Shown piece by piece: positions 8,906-17,530 of a stretch of DNA of 64,000 nucleotides (the stretch's first letter is position 1; every line of letters begins with the position of its first letter). Origin of the DNA: Limnohabitans sp. G3-2 (lineage in GTDB: Bacteria; Pseudomonadota; Gammaproteobacteria; Burkholderiales; Burkholderiaceae_C); contig NZ_NESG01000006.1 in assembly GCF_002778275.1 (NCBI RefSeq), positions 186,001 to 250,000 on the forward strand, read 5' to 3'. The notes under the pieces were generated by a model that did no database searches, was not told the origin of the DNA, and worked only from the letters and a program-made list of their open reading frames with translations. The translations under genes were made by a program, and so were the position numbers.

Positions 8906-11499
8906 TCGGCATGGGCTGGGCCCGTCACCTGTCTTGGAATTTGTTGGCCTGGTGCTTGGGGGTGGCGCTGCAATTGCAACAAGCCGCTTTGTGGCCATGG
9001 GCCAGCTATGCCAGCGTTTTGCTGGGGGTGGCGGCTTGCGCTTGGTGGCTGAAAAACGCACGCCCATGGCCAGCAGCAGGCTGGGCCGCGCCAATTTTGG
9101 CTTGGGCCTTAGTCTGGGCCGCTGCCGCTTTTTGCACCACGGGTTTGCACGCCTGGACACGGGCGCACACCATCGCCCCAGCGCTGGAAGGGCAAGACCT
9201 GGATGTGGTGGGCGTGGTGCAAGCCATGCCCCAGCGGCAAGATGTGGGCTGGCGCTTTCGCTTTCACATCGAGCAAGCCTGGGCTGTGGACGCGCAAGGA
9301 ACCGCACAAGCAGTGCAGCTGGACGCTGACCTGCCCCGGCAGGTGTATTTGGGTTGGTATGGGCAAGACGGCTTGCAGGGCAGTGGCTGGAGCACGGCGG
9401 CCGTGCCCGAGCCGGTCAAAGCCGGGGAGCGTTGGCGTTTGCGGGTGCGCCTGAAAGCGCCCCACGGCCATTTGAACCCACGGGGTTTTGACTACGAGTT
9501 GTGGCTGTGGGAGCAGGGCATTGGCGCTGCGGGCTCTGTGCGCACAGGCCGCAAAGACCCGGTGCCTCTGCGCTTGGCCAGCACTTGGGCGCACCCGATA
9601 GAAGGCTGGCGGCAGTCGGTGCGCGAGCGCTTGTTGGCGCATTTGTCGCCCGCGGGCAGCCCTGCCGACGCCGCCAAGCGAGCGGGCATCGTGGCCGCCC
9701 TGGTCACGGGCGACCAAGCGGCGATTGACCGCAGCGATTGGGATGTCTTTCGGGCCACCGGTGTGTCCCACCTCATGAGCATTTCGGGTTTGCATGTGAC
9801 CTTGTTCGCTTGGCTGGCCTCGGGCTTGGTGGCTTGGGGTTGGCGGCGCTCGGCCTTGTGGGGTTTTCAGGGGGCTTTGCGCTGGCCTGCACCCCCCGTG
9901 GGGGCTGTGTCGGGCTTGTTCTTGGCGGGTTTTTATGCCCTGTTCAGCGGCTGGGGTGTGCCTGCGCAACGCACCTTGTTGATGCTGTGTGTGGTGGTGG
10001 TGCTGCGCTTGTCGGCCCGCCAGTGGCCTGGTGCGCTGGTGTGGCTGACGGCGTGTGCCGTGGTGCTCACTTGGGACCCTTGGGCCCTGTTGCAGCCGGG
10101 TTTTTGGTTGAGTTTTGTGGCCGTCGGGGTGTTGATGGCCTCGGGTGCAACGCCCAGCGCTGCGCGAGGCGCCGAAGCGGTCACGTTGGCGTCGCCATTG
10201 CGCACCGATGTGGTGCGATCAGGCTTATGGCACCGATGGGGTGCATCCCAAGGCCCTATTTGGGGCTCTTGGGTTTGGCGCCGCGCCGCTGCTTTGCTGC
10301 GCGAGCAAGCGGTGGTCACCTTGGCTTTGGCCCCGCTCACGCTTTTGTTTTTTGGTCAGGTGTCGGTGGTGGGCTTGGTGGCCAATCTGTTGGCCATTCC
10401 TTGGGTGACCCTCATCGTGACCCCTTTGTCCCTCTTGGGTGTGCTCTGGTCCGATGCCTGGCAATGGGCCTCTTGGGCCCTGCAGCCCATGGCTTGGGTG
10501 CTGGCCCGCTTGGCCGCATGGCCTTGGGCCAGTGTGTCGACGGCCATGCCGCCTTGGTACTTGGCCGCGCTCGCGCTGGCCGGGGCTTGGGTGGCCGTGA
10601 CGCCTTGGCCAGCTTCCTGGAAGTGGGCGGTTTTGCCCTTGTTTTGGCCGGTTTTGTTTTGGTCGCACCCACGCCCCGCACCCGGCACCTTTGAGCTGTT
10701 GGCCGCTGACGTGGGGCAAGGCAATGCGGTGCTGGTGCGCACCGCCACCCACAGTTTGTTGTACGACGCCGGGCCGCGCTATTCGGCGGAAAGCGACGCG
10801 GGTCACAGGGTGCTGGTGCCCCTGCTGGCGCAGATGGGTGAGCGCATCGACACCTTGATGCTCAGCCACCGAGACAGCGACCACACTGGGGGCGCGGCGG
10901 CGGTGTTGGCCATGCAAGGGCAGGCGGCGCTGTGGTCATCGTTGGAAGACCCGCACCCTTTGCACGCCTTGCGGCCCGCTTGGACACGCTGCCAGGCTGG
11001 GCAGGTTTGGGAGTGGGATGGCGTGCGCTTTGAGGTGCTGCACCCGCCGCCCCCTGCGGAAAATGGGCCCCCAATGCCCAAGCCCAATGCGCTCAGCTGT
11101 GTCCTGCGCATTGCCAGTCAGGCGCAGGGCATGACAGGCGGCCCTCAGGGCTCGGCCTTGTTGGCTGGCGACATCGAGGCCGCGCAAGAGCTGGCGCTGG
11201 TCCAGGCGGGCCTCAGCCCGGTCGATGTCTTGCTGGTGCCCCACCACGGCAGCAAAACGTCGTCCACCCGGGCATTTTTGGAGGCGCTCAGGCCCCGCTG
11301 GGGTTTGCTGCAAGCCGGTTACCGCAACCGCTACGGGCACCCGGCGCCCGAAGTGGTGGCTCGGTACCAAGCATGGGGCATCGCACTGGCCGACAGCCCC
11401 CGATGCGGCGCTGCCACGTGGCGCAGCAGCGCACCAGAGCTGGTCCGGTGTGAGCGCACGCAGCGACAACGCTACTGGCACCACCGCATTCCGCCCTGA
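8902..11499 (+). CDS. comEC: ComEC/Rec2 DNA-uptake channel protein
   Basis: An inner-membrane protein of 865 residues, with the order expected of ComEC. Several N-terminal membrane segments (LSWNLLAWCLGVALQL onward) come first, then a DUF4131 OB-like region. The competence domain carries the signature VSHLMSISGLHVTLFAWL and many further membrane helices. The C-terminal metallo-beta-lactamase domain starts near LLAADVGQGNAVLV, with SHRDSDHTGG as the metal site and LLVPHHGSKTSS. In transformable bacteria ComEC carries single-stranded DNA into the cytoplasm. The start is uncertain: ATG 8902, 8911 or 8785 are all in frame. I prefer 8902 because the first membrane segment follows at once. The gene diverges from the DUF2126 operon and the 5' parts face each other. 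Confidence 0.92.
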   Translation: MIGMGWARHLSWNLLAWCLGVALQLQQAALWPWASYASVLLGVAACAWWLKNARPWPAAGWAAPILAWALVWAAAAFCTTGLHAWTRAHTIAPALEGQDLDVVGVVQAMPQRQDVGWRFRFHIEQAWAVDAQGTAQAVQLDADLPRQVYLGWYGQDGLQGSGWSTAAVPEPVKAGERWRLRVRLKAPHGHLNPRGFDYELWLWEQGIGAAGSVRTGRKDPVPLRLASTWAHPIEGWRQSVRERLLAHLSPAGSPADAAKRAGIVAALVTGDQAAIDRSDWDVFRATGVSHLMSISGLHVTLFAWLASGLVAWGWRRSALWGFQGALRWPAPPVGAVSGLFLAGFYALFSGWGVPAQRTLLMLCVVVVLRLSARQWPGALVWLTACAVVLTWDPWALLQPGFWLSFVAVGVLMASGATPSAARGAEAVTLASPLRTDVVRSGLWHRWGASQGPIWGSWVWRRAAALLREQAVVTLALAPLTLLFFGQVSVVGLVANLLAIPWVTLIVTPLSLLGVLWSDAWQWASWALQPMAWVLARLAAWPWASVSTAMPPWYLAALALAGAWVAVTPWPASWKWAVLPLFWPVLFWSHPRPAPGTFELLAADVGQGNAVLVRTATHSLLYDAGPRYSAESDAGHRVLVPLLAQMGERIDTLMLSHRDSDHTGGAAAVLAMQGQAALWSSLEDPHPLHALRPAWTRCQAGQVWEWDGVRFEVLHPPPPAENGPPMPKPNALSCVLRIASQAQGMTGGPQGSALLAGDIEAAQELALVQAGLSPVDVLLVPHHGSKTSSTRAFLEALRPRWGLLQAGYRNRYGHPAPEVVARYQAWGIALADSPRCGAATWRSSAPELVRCERTQRQRYWHHRIPP

Positions 11500-11550
11500 A
11501 GCCCGTTTTGGGTATATATCTTGCTAATAGGTGTTGAGGAGTGAAGAGCC

Positions 11551-13002
11551 ATGCGACAATTCGATGAAATGTACAGCCGCCTGCCTGCATCGGGCCAAGA
11601 GGGAGAAGTTCGAGAGCACTACCTGGCCTATGCCCGCTGGTTACAGGCCCAAGCCCCGCAGACCATGGCCGCCCGGCGCGAAGAGGCCGAGATGATTTTT
11701 CGCCGCGTGGGCATCACGTTCGCAGTGTATGGCGACAAAGACGAGGACGGCTCGGGGACTGAGCGATTGATCCCGTTTGACTTGATTCCCCGGGTGATCG
11801 CTGCCCAAGAGTGGAAAAGCATGGAGGCCGGGCTGGTGCAACGCGTCACGGCGCTCAACCGCTTCATCCACGATGTGTACCACGACCAAGACATCCTCAA
11901 GGCCGGCATCATCCCCCGCGAGCAGATCGAACACAACGCGCAGTTTCGCCCCGAGATGGTGGGGGTGGATGTGCCCAACAACATCTATTCGCACATCAGC
12001 GGCATCGACATCGTGCGCGCCCCCGACAGCGCCGGCAAGGGCGAGTACTACGTGCTCGAAGACAACCTGCGTGTGCCCAGCGGCGTGAGCTACATGCTCG
12101 AAGACCGCAAGATGATGATGCGGCTCTTTCCTGAGCTGTTCAGCCAACACCGCGTGGCCCCGGTGGCGCATTACCCCGACCTGCTGCTGGAGACCTTGCG
12201 CGCCAGCAGCCCCGCCACCACGGCCGAGCCCACGGTGGTGGTGCTCACCCCCGGCATGTACAACAGCGCTTATTTCGAGCACGCCTTTTTGGCGCAGCAA
12301 ATGGGCGTGGAGTTGGTGGAGGGGCAAGACCTGTTCGTCAAAGACAAGTTTGTCTACATGCGCACCACACGCGGCCCCAAGCGCGTGGATGTGATCTACC
12401 GCCGGGTGGACGACGACTTTTTGGACCCCAATGTGTTCCGTCCCACCTCCACACTGGGCTGCGCGGGCCTGATGGAGGCCTACAAGGCCGGCCATGTGGC
12501 GATCTGCAACGCGGTGGGCACGGGCGTGGCCGACGACAAGTCGGTTTACCCCTATGTGCCCGACATGGTCCAGTTTTACCTGGGCGAGGAGCCCATCCTC
12601 AAGAATGTGCCCACATTTCAGTGCCGCAAGCCCGACGATCTGAAATACACCCTGGCCAACCTGAAAGACCTGGTGGTCAAGGAAGTGCACGGCGCAGGCG
12701 GCTACGGCATGCTGGTGGGACCGGCCTCCACCCAGGCCGAAATCGAGCGATTCCGCGGCGCACTGCTGGCCAACCCCGAGGGCTACATCGCCCAGCCCAC
12801 GCTCAGTTTGTCCACGTGCCCGACTTACGTGGACAGCGGCATCGCACCGCGCCACATCGACCTGCGCCCCTTTGTGCTGAGCGGCCGCACGGTGCAGATG
12901 GTACCCGGCGGCTTGACCCGCGTGGCGCTGAAAGAAGGCTCTTTGGTGGTGAACTCGTCCCAAGGCGGCGGCACCAAAGACACCTGGATCTTGCAGGACT
13001 GA
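11551..13002 (+). CDS. Circularly permuted ATP-grasp protein (COG2308 type)
   Basis: A 483-residue stand-alone circularly permuted ATP-grasp protein. Marks are AEMIFRRVGITFAVYGDK near the N-terminus, IPFDLIPRVIAAQEW, a DNLRVPSGVSYMLEDRKM core, LTPGMYNSAYFEHAFLAQ, YRRVDDDFLDPNVFRP and the late SSQGGGTKDTWIL. The fold ligates a carboxylate to an amine through an acyl phosphate; the substrate is unknown, though a peptide or peptide tag is predicted for this family. It has a good ribosome site (GAGGAG) before ATG 11551. It lies 16 bases before the alpha-E gene and is the unfused paralogue of the N-terminal part of the 2438-5185 protein. Confidence 0.93.
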   Translation: MRQFDEMYSRLPASGQEGEVREHYLAYARWLQAQAPQTMAARREEAEMIFRRVGITFAVYGDKDEDGSGTERLIPFDLIPRVIAAQEWKSMEAGLVQRVTALNRFIHDVYHDQDILKAGIIPREQIEHNAQFRPEMVGVDVPNNIYSHISGIDIVRAPDSAGKGEYYVLEDNLRVPSGVSYMLEDRKMMMRLFPELFSQHRVAPVAHYPDLLLETLRASSPATTAEPTVVVLTPGMYNSAYFEHAFLAQQMGVELVEGQDLFVKDKFVYMRTTRGPKRVDVIYRRVDDDFLDPNVFRPTSTLGCAGLMEAYKAGHVAICNAVGTGVADDKSVYPYVPDMVQFYLGEEPILKNVPTFQCRKPDDLKYTLANLKDLVVKEVHGAGGYGMLVGPASTQAEIERFRGALLANPEGYIAQPTLSLSTCPTYVDSGIAPRHIDLRPFVLSGRTVQMVPGGLTRVALKEGSLVVNSSQGGGTKDTWILQD

Positions 13003-13018
13003 ACAGGGGAGAACACAC

Positions 13019-13996
13019 ATGCTTTCAAGAACCGCCGATCACCTTTTCTGGATGTCCCGCTACATGGAGCGGGCGGAGAACACCGCCCGCATGCTCAATG
13101 TGAGCTACGAAACCTCCTTGCTGCCGCAATCGGCCGCCGCTGTCGAAGCCGGCTGGGAAGGCATTTTGTCCATCAGTGAATTGCTGCCCTCGTACCTGGC
13201 GCTCTACAAAACCATCACGCCACGCGATGTGATGGCGTTCATGGTGAAAGATGCCGACAACCCCTCGTCGATCATCTCCTGCCTGCGCGCCGCCCGTGAG
13301 AACGCCCGTGCCGTGCGCGGCACCCTGACCACCGAGGTGTGGGAGACGCAAAACCAGACCTGGCTCGAGGTCAACCGCATGCTCAAAAGCGGCGAGTTCG
13401 AGCGCGACCCGGGCCAGTTTTTTGAGTGGGTGAAGTTTCGCTCGCACCTCTCGCGCGGCGTGACGGTGGGCACCATGCTGATGGACGAGTCGCTGTACTT
13501 CATGCGCATGGGCACGTTTTTGGAGCGGGCCGACAACACCGCGCGTTTGGTGGATGTGAAGTTCCACGCCATGCAAAACGACTTTTTTGGCGCCCCGCAA
13601 TACGGCGCGGCAGAGACCGAGAGTGCGCAGGAATACGACTTCTACCATTGGAGCGCCATCTTGCGCAGCGTCAGCGGTTTTGAGGTCTACCGCAAGGTTT
13701 ACCGCGATGTGATCCGCCCTGAGCGCGTGGCGGAGTTGCTGATTCTGCGGCCCGACATGCCGCGTTCGCTGCACGCCAGCCTGAACGAAGTGGTGTCCAA
13801 CCTCGCGCTGGTCTCGCATGACCGCGAAAGCGACACCTTGCGCCACGCCGGGCGTCTGCGCTCGGAGCTGGCCTTTGGCCGCATCGACGAGATTCTGGCG
13901 ACCGGCCTGCACGCCTACCTGACCCAGTTCTTGGAGCGCGTCAACGTCCTGGGCGGCCGCATCAGCCGCGAATTTTTGATGCCACAGGCGGCCTGA
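13019..13996 (+). CDS. Alpha-E domain protein (COG2307 type)
   Basis: A 325-residue all-helical protein of the alpha-E family. It begins MLSRTADHLFWMSRYMERAENTARML, the family signature seen also at the start of the alpha-E half of the 2438-5185 fusion. Other marks are MAFMVKDADNPSSI, YFMRMGTFLERADNTARLVD and ILRPDMPRSLHASL. It is a predicted partner of the ATP-grasp gene 16 bases upstream, and its own activity is not known. In many genomes a transglutaminase and a proteasome-like (Anbu) subunit follow this pair; here the unit ends at a REP cluster and the convergent xthA. Confidence 0.93.
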   Translation: MLSRTADHLFWMSRYMERAENTARMLNVSYETSLLPQSAAAVEAGWEGILSISELLPSYLALYKTITPRDVMAFMVKDADNPSSIISCLRAARENARAVRGTLTTEVWETQNQTWLEVNRMLKSGEFERDPGQFFEWVKFRSHLSRGVTVGTMLMDESLYFMRMGTFLERADNTARLVDVKFHAMQNDFFGAPQYGAAETESAQEYDFYHWSAILRSVSGFEVYRKVYRDVIRPERVAELLILRPDMPRSLHASLNEVVSNLALVSHDRESDTLRHAGRLRSELAFGRIDEILATGLHAYLTQFLERVNVLGGRISREFLMPQAA

Positions 13997-14013
13997 CCCG
14001 TTCGGAAGGTCTT

Positions 14014-14125
14014 TGTGGGAGGCCGCCCCCGCGGCCGAATCTTCACCCCTGTGGGAGGCCGCCCCCGCGGCCGAATGCTTGTTGACCCCCAACCCTCATT
14101 CGCGAGCAGGGGCTCGCTCCTACAA
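14014..14125. repeat. REP-like hairpin cluster A (3 units)
   Basis: Two direct copies of GTGGGAGGCCGCCCC plus GCGGCCGAAT (about 14014-14040 and 14050-14076) and one inverted copy of the GCGAGC/GCTCGC type (14098-14125). The cluster sits between the convergent alpha-E and xthA genes, where it may help end transcription. No transposase is next to it. Confidence 0.9.
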
Positions 14126-14136
14126 AGACAGACGGC

Positions 14137-14931
14137 TCAGGGGGCCAGGGTCAGCACCACGGGCGTGTGGTCGCTGGGGCGTTCGTTTTTGCGCGGGGCC
14201 CGGTCGATCACGCAGGCCGATGCTTTGGCTTTGAGCGCGTCTGAAATCAAAATGTGGTCGATGCGCAAACCCCGGTTTCGCCTGAACGCAAACTCCCGGT
14301 AGTCCCACCAGCTGTAGCTTTTTTCGGGCTGCTCAAACAGGCGAAAACTGTCGGCGAGGCCCAAGTCTGTCAAGGCTTGCAGTTTTTCACGCTCGGCCAC
14401 TGTGCAGTGGATGGTGTCCTTCAGGCCCACCGGGTCCCACATGTCGAGTTCGTCGAAAGTGATGTTGAAGTCCCCTGTGAGCACCAGTTGCGGGTGGCGC
14501 GTCATTTCGCTGTGCACCCAATCGCGCAGCGCGTCGAGCCAGCGCATTTTGTAGACAAACTTGTCGCTGTCCGGGGCCTGGCCGTTTGGAAAGTAGGCCC
14601 CGATCACGCGCAGGCTGCCACCTGCGCCGTCGGGGTAGGTGGCCGCCAACACGCGTGACATGTCGTCTTCGAAACCGGGGATGTTTTTGACCACCTCGGT
14701 CCCCTCGGCCACAGATATCAGGGCCACGCCGTTGTAGGTTTTTTGGCCAAACCACTGCGCTTGGAAACCCGCCTCTTGGAAGGCCGCGATGGGGAATTTG
14801 TCGTCGGTCAGCTTGAGTTCTTGCAAGGCCAGCACGTCAATGCCGCCCGACTCTTTTTGAGCGGCCAACCAGTCCAGCACTTGGGGCAGGCGAACCGACA
14901 GTGAGTTGACGTTCCAGGTGGCGATTTTCAT
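14137..14931 (-). CDS. xthA: Exodeoxyribonuclease III
   Basis: A 264-residue AP endonuclease/3'-5' exonuclease of the endonuclease-exonuclease-phosphatase fold, acting in base-excision repair. Motifs in order are MKIATWNVNSLSVRL, ALQELKLTDDKFP (metal-binding Glu), GAYFPNG, LTGDFNITFDELD and the terminal SDHTPVVL with catalytic Asp-His. The start at 14931 is set by the conserved MKIATWN; 11 extra codons upstream are not family-like. It is the last gene of the thyA-folA-DUF4337-xthA run, 7 bases after its neighbour. Confidence 0.97.
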   Translation of the reverse strand: MKIATWNVNSLSVRLPQVLDWLAAQKESGGIDVLALQELKLTDDKFPIAAFQEAGFQAQWFGQKTYNGVALISVAEGTEVVKNIPGFEDDMSRVLAATYPDGAGGSLRVIGAYFPNGQAPDSDKFVYKMRWLDALRDWVHSEMTRHPQLVLTGDFNITFDELDMWDPVGLKDTIHCTVAEREKLQALTDLGLADSFRLFEQPEKSYSWWDYREFAFRRNRGLRIDHILISDALKAKASACVIDRAPRKNERPSDHTPVVLTLAP

Positions 14932-14938
14932 ACGGGCC

Positions 14939-15511
14939 TCAAATGTGGAAGGCGGCCAATGCACCCACGCCCACGCCGATCACTCCCGCGCCGAACATCA
15001 CGTACTCCAGCCATTTTTTGCGCGACAGCAAGGCAATCGCAGCCATGGCAATGGCCACTTGCAGCACGGTGGTGGCCTGGGCCCAGCGGTGGTGCTGGTG
15101 CATTTGTTCGTCCGACTGTTTGTCCCAGTGTTGGGATTCGGCTTCCAGCTTTTCGGCTGCGGCCTTGATCTCGGCTTTTTCGCCCTTGTAGCGTTTGATT
15201 TCGTCCTGGTAAAACTCTTTTTTGGACGGGGTCAATTCCATGGCCAACTCGCTCAGATTTTGCTTGCTGCTTTTGGCCTGGTAATAGTTCCACTGGTTGG
15301 AGGCTTCGGTCTTCTTGATCGCAGCGTTGTTTTTGTAGAGGCCCGCATTCGCTTGCGTGGCGCCACCCATGTAGCCGAACAGGGCGCCCACCGTGGCGAT
15401 GATGGCGGTGAACATGGCAATGCTGTTGGTGTGGTTGCCGCCGTGGCCTTGCGCGGCGTGTTCGAGTTCGTGGTCGTGCGGGCCGTGCACATGAAATCCG
15501 TGTCCTGACAT
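14939..15511 (-). CDS. DUF4337 family membrane protein
   Basis: A 190-residue protein with a His-rich N-terminus (MSGHGFHVHGPHDHELEHAAQGHGG written in part: HGPHDHELEHAA) and a membrane segment at about residues 30-52 (IAMFTAIIATVGALFGYM). A charged helical middle, probably coiled coil, with many Lys/Glu/Gln follows, then two C-terminal membrane helices (VLQVAIAMAAIALL and YVMFGAGVIGVGVGAL). This is the DUF4337 pattern; the function is unknown. It lies 10 bases after folA and 7 before xthA, so it is probably cotranscribed with nucleotide and repair genes, though no direct role there is shown. Confidence 0.88.
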   Translation of the reverse strand: MSGHGFHVHGPHDHELEHAAQGHGGNHTNSIAMFTAIIATVGALFGYMGGATQANAGLYKNNAAIKKTEASNQWNYYQAKSSKQNLSELAMELTPSKKEFYQDEIKRYKGEKAEIKAAAEKLEAESQHWDKQSDEQMHQHHRWAQATTVLQVAIAMAAIALLSRKKWLEYVMFGAGVIGVGVGALAAFHI

Positions 15512-15521
15512 GGCTGTGTCC

Positions 15522-16010
15522 TCAAATGGCGTGTTGGAAGGTGACGAAGCTGAAGGGCAGGCCATTTGCCCCCACATGGGTTTCGCGGTGGATCTCTTGC
15601 CAGGCCGCCCCCAGCTCGGGTGCAAAAGCGTCGCCGTCAAAGTCGGCGTCGATCTCGGTGACGACCGCCGTGCTGGCCAGCGGTTCGGCTTGGCGGTAAA
15701 TCTCGGCCCCGCCCATGATCCAGGCATCGGGCACATCGCCACACAGGCGCATCGCTTCTTCGATGGATGCCGCACGCGATGCGCCATCGGCGCTCCAGTC
15801 GGCCTGACGGGTGATGACGATGTTGGTGCGACCCGGCAGGGGCCTGAAGCGCGCGGGCAGTGAGTCCCAGGTCTTGCGGCCCATGATGACCGGCTGGCCC
15901 AGCGTGACGCGCTTGAAATGCGCCAGGTCTTCCGGCAGATGCCAGGGCATCTGCTGGTCTTTGCCAATCGTGCCGTTGCGGGCGCGGGCGTAAATCAGGT
16001 GCAGCTTCAT
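15522..16010 (-). CDS. folA: Dihydrofolate reductase
   Basis: A 162-residue DHFR that regenerates tetrahydrofolate with NADPH, needed after thymidylate synthase action. Motifs are MKLHLIYARARNGTIGKD, MPWHLPEDLAHFK (Asp28 is the proton donor equivalent), VIMGRKTWDSLP, PGRTNIVITR and AWIMGGAEIYRQ. The start is at the conserved MKLHLIYA. The thyA stop is 11 bases upstream, the standard thyA-folA arrangement. Confidence 0.97.
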   Translation of the reverse strand: MKLHLIYARARNGTIGKDQQMPWHLPEDLAHFKRVTLGQPVIMGRKTWDSLPARFRPLPGRTNIVITRQADWSADGASRAASIEEAMRLCGDVPDAWIMGGAEIYRQAEPLASTAVVTEIDADFDGDAFAPELGAAWQEIHRETHVGANGLPFSFVTFQHAI

Positions 16011-16021
16011 CGGTCCCCGCC

Positions 16022-16873
16022 TCAGACAGCGACAGGCGCTTTGATGGCGGGGTGGCATTCGTAGCCCACGACCTCGAAGTCTTCAAACTCATAGTCGAAG
16101 ATGGAAGCAGGCTTGCGCTTGATGTTGAGCGTGGGGTAGGCCATGGGCGCGCGGCTCAGTTGCAGTTCCACCTGATCGTGGTGGTTGCTGTAAATGTGGC
16201 AATCCCCACCTGTCCAGATGAAGTCGCCCACATCCATGTCGCACTGCTGCGCCACCATGTGGGTGAGCAGGGCATAGCTGGCGATGTTGAAGGGCACGCC
16301 CAAAAAGATGTCGGCGCTGCGCTGGTAGAGCTGGCAGCTGAGCTTGGGCTTGTCGCCCGCCTTTTGGGGCGGCGCCACATAAAACTGAAAGAAGGCATGG
16401 CAAGGCATCAGCGCCATCTGGTCGAGTTCGGCCACGTTCCAGGCGCTCACGATGATGCGGCGCGAGTCGGGGTTGTTTTTCAGCGTGTCCAAGACCTGCT
16501 GCATCTGGTCAATGTGGCCGCCGCCCGGCGTGGGCCAGCTGCGCCACTGCACGCCATAAACCGGGCCGAGCGAGCCGTCTTCGCGCGCCCATTCGTCCCA
16601 GATGGTGCAGCCGCGCTCTTGCAGCCACTTCACATTGCTGTCGCCGCGCAAAAACCACAGCAACTCCACGATGATGGCCCGCAAAAACACCTTCTTGGTG
16701 GTGACCAGCGGGAAGCCTTCGTTCAGGTCAAAGCGCATCTGATGGCCAAACACGCTGCGCGTGCCGGTGCCGGTGCGGTCCCCCTTTTGCACGCCCGTCG
16801 TGTAGACGTGGCGCATGAAATCTTCGTACTGGCTGCGGACAGGGCGCAGAGGGGGCTGGGCAGGGGTGTTCAT
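16022..16873 (-). CDS. thyA: Thymidylate synthase
   Basis: A 283-residue ThyA that methylates dUMP to dTMP using methylene-tetrahydrofolate. It shows [19 protein letters not shown], the nucleophile Cys158 in [30 protein letters not shown] and the C-terminal [12 protein letters not shown]. It is a little longer than the 264-residue E. coli enzyme, partly through a [10 protein letters not shown] insert after the active site. The start MNTPAQPPL at 16873 is the first Met close to the family start. It heads the four-gene minus-strand operon. Confidence 0.97.
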   Translation of the reverse strand: MNTPAQPPLRPVRSQYEDFMRHVYTTGVQKGDRTGTGTRSVFGHQMRFDLNEGFPLVTTKKVFLRAIIVELLWFLRGDSNVKWLQERGCTIWDEWAREDGSLGPVYGVQWRSWPTPGGGHIDQMQQVLDTLKNNPDSRRIIVSAWNVAELDQMALMPCHAFFQFYVAPPQKAGDKPKLSCQLYQRSADIFLGVPFNIASYALLTHMVAQQCDMDVGDFIWTGGDCHIYSNHHDQVELQLSRAPMAYPTLNIKRKPASIFDYEFEDFEVVGYECHPAIKAPVAV

Positions 16874-17095
16874 GGTGCTTGAGTTTAAGCCACCCGCCCG
16901 CGGCACTCGGCGCAAGGATCGCTTCAGAGGGCGACATTGTTACCATTCTGCTTGTCCATCCCATCCTGTAATCCAAAAGAAAACATGTCCAGTCACCGCC
17001 CTTGGGGTTCTCTGCTGCAGCGCTGGGTGTGGGTGGTATCTATGCCGGCAGTGCCTTTTAACTCACTAAATAGTTAGCGCCAGACTTCACGTTCA

Positions 17096-17491
17096 ATGTT
17101 GAGTCACTGTCGGCAACCAAATTGCTTTGGGTATAGACAGTCAGCAGGTTTTGAGTGTTCCGATGATGTTCACCCTGATGCGCCGCAGTGGCCAGCGGCT
17201 TACCAAGTGACCGTGCTCAAGCTGCCTCAAGACAATGAGGCGGGGGCGGTCCACATTGCGCTGCGCGAGGGCTGGGCGGATGCTGACATCCCACTGCCAG
17301 CGGCTTTGCAAAACTGGCTCCAGGCGGCGGGTGCGTCGCTCAGACTGCAAGGTGCACCAGATGGCGTGGCGCTGTCACCCCAGCGCGATGCCATTCGCCT
17401 GACGGATTCGGCGCTGCGCCGCTTCCCCTTGCAATGGGCCTTGCAAAGCGGTGAGCAGCGTGTCTCTTTCTGGATCGTCCAGCGTCCTTGA
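17096..17491 (+). CDS. Hypothetical protein
   Basis: A 131-codon open frame ending 39 bases before the PpiC-type gene. The part from about residue 36 onward looks protein-like (QVTVLKLPQDNEAGAVHIA, LPAALQNWLQAAGASLRL, WALQSGEQRVSFWIVQ), while the first 35 residues are Cys/Gln/His-rich and doubtful. A GTG at 17207 is an alternative start, giving 95 residues. No family was recognised and no signal peptide is visible. The 220 bases between it and thyA hold no clear gene. Confidence 0.45.
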   Translation: MLSHCRQPNCFGYRQSAGFECSDDVHPDAPQWPAAYQVTVLKLPQDNEAGAVHIALREGWADADIPLPAALQNWLQAAGASLRLQGAPDGVALSPQRDAIRLTDSALRRFPLQWALQSGEQRVSFWIVQRP

Positions 17492-17530
17492 TACGATAGA
17501 TGGTCTATTTGTGATTTGTTGGAGTTCATT

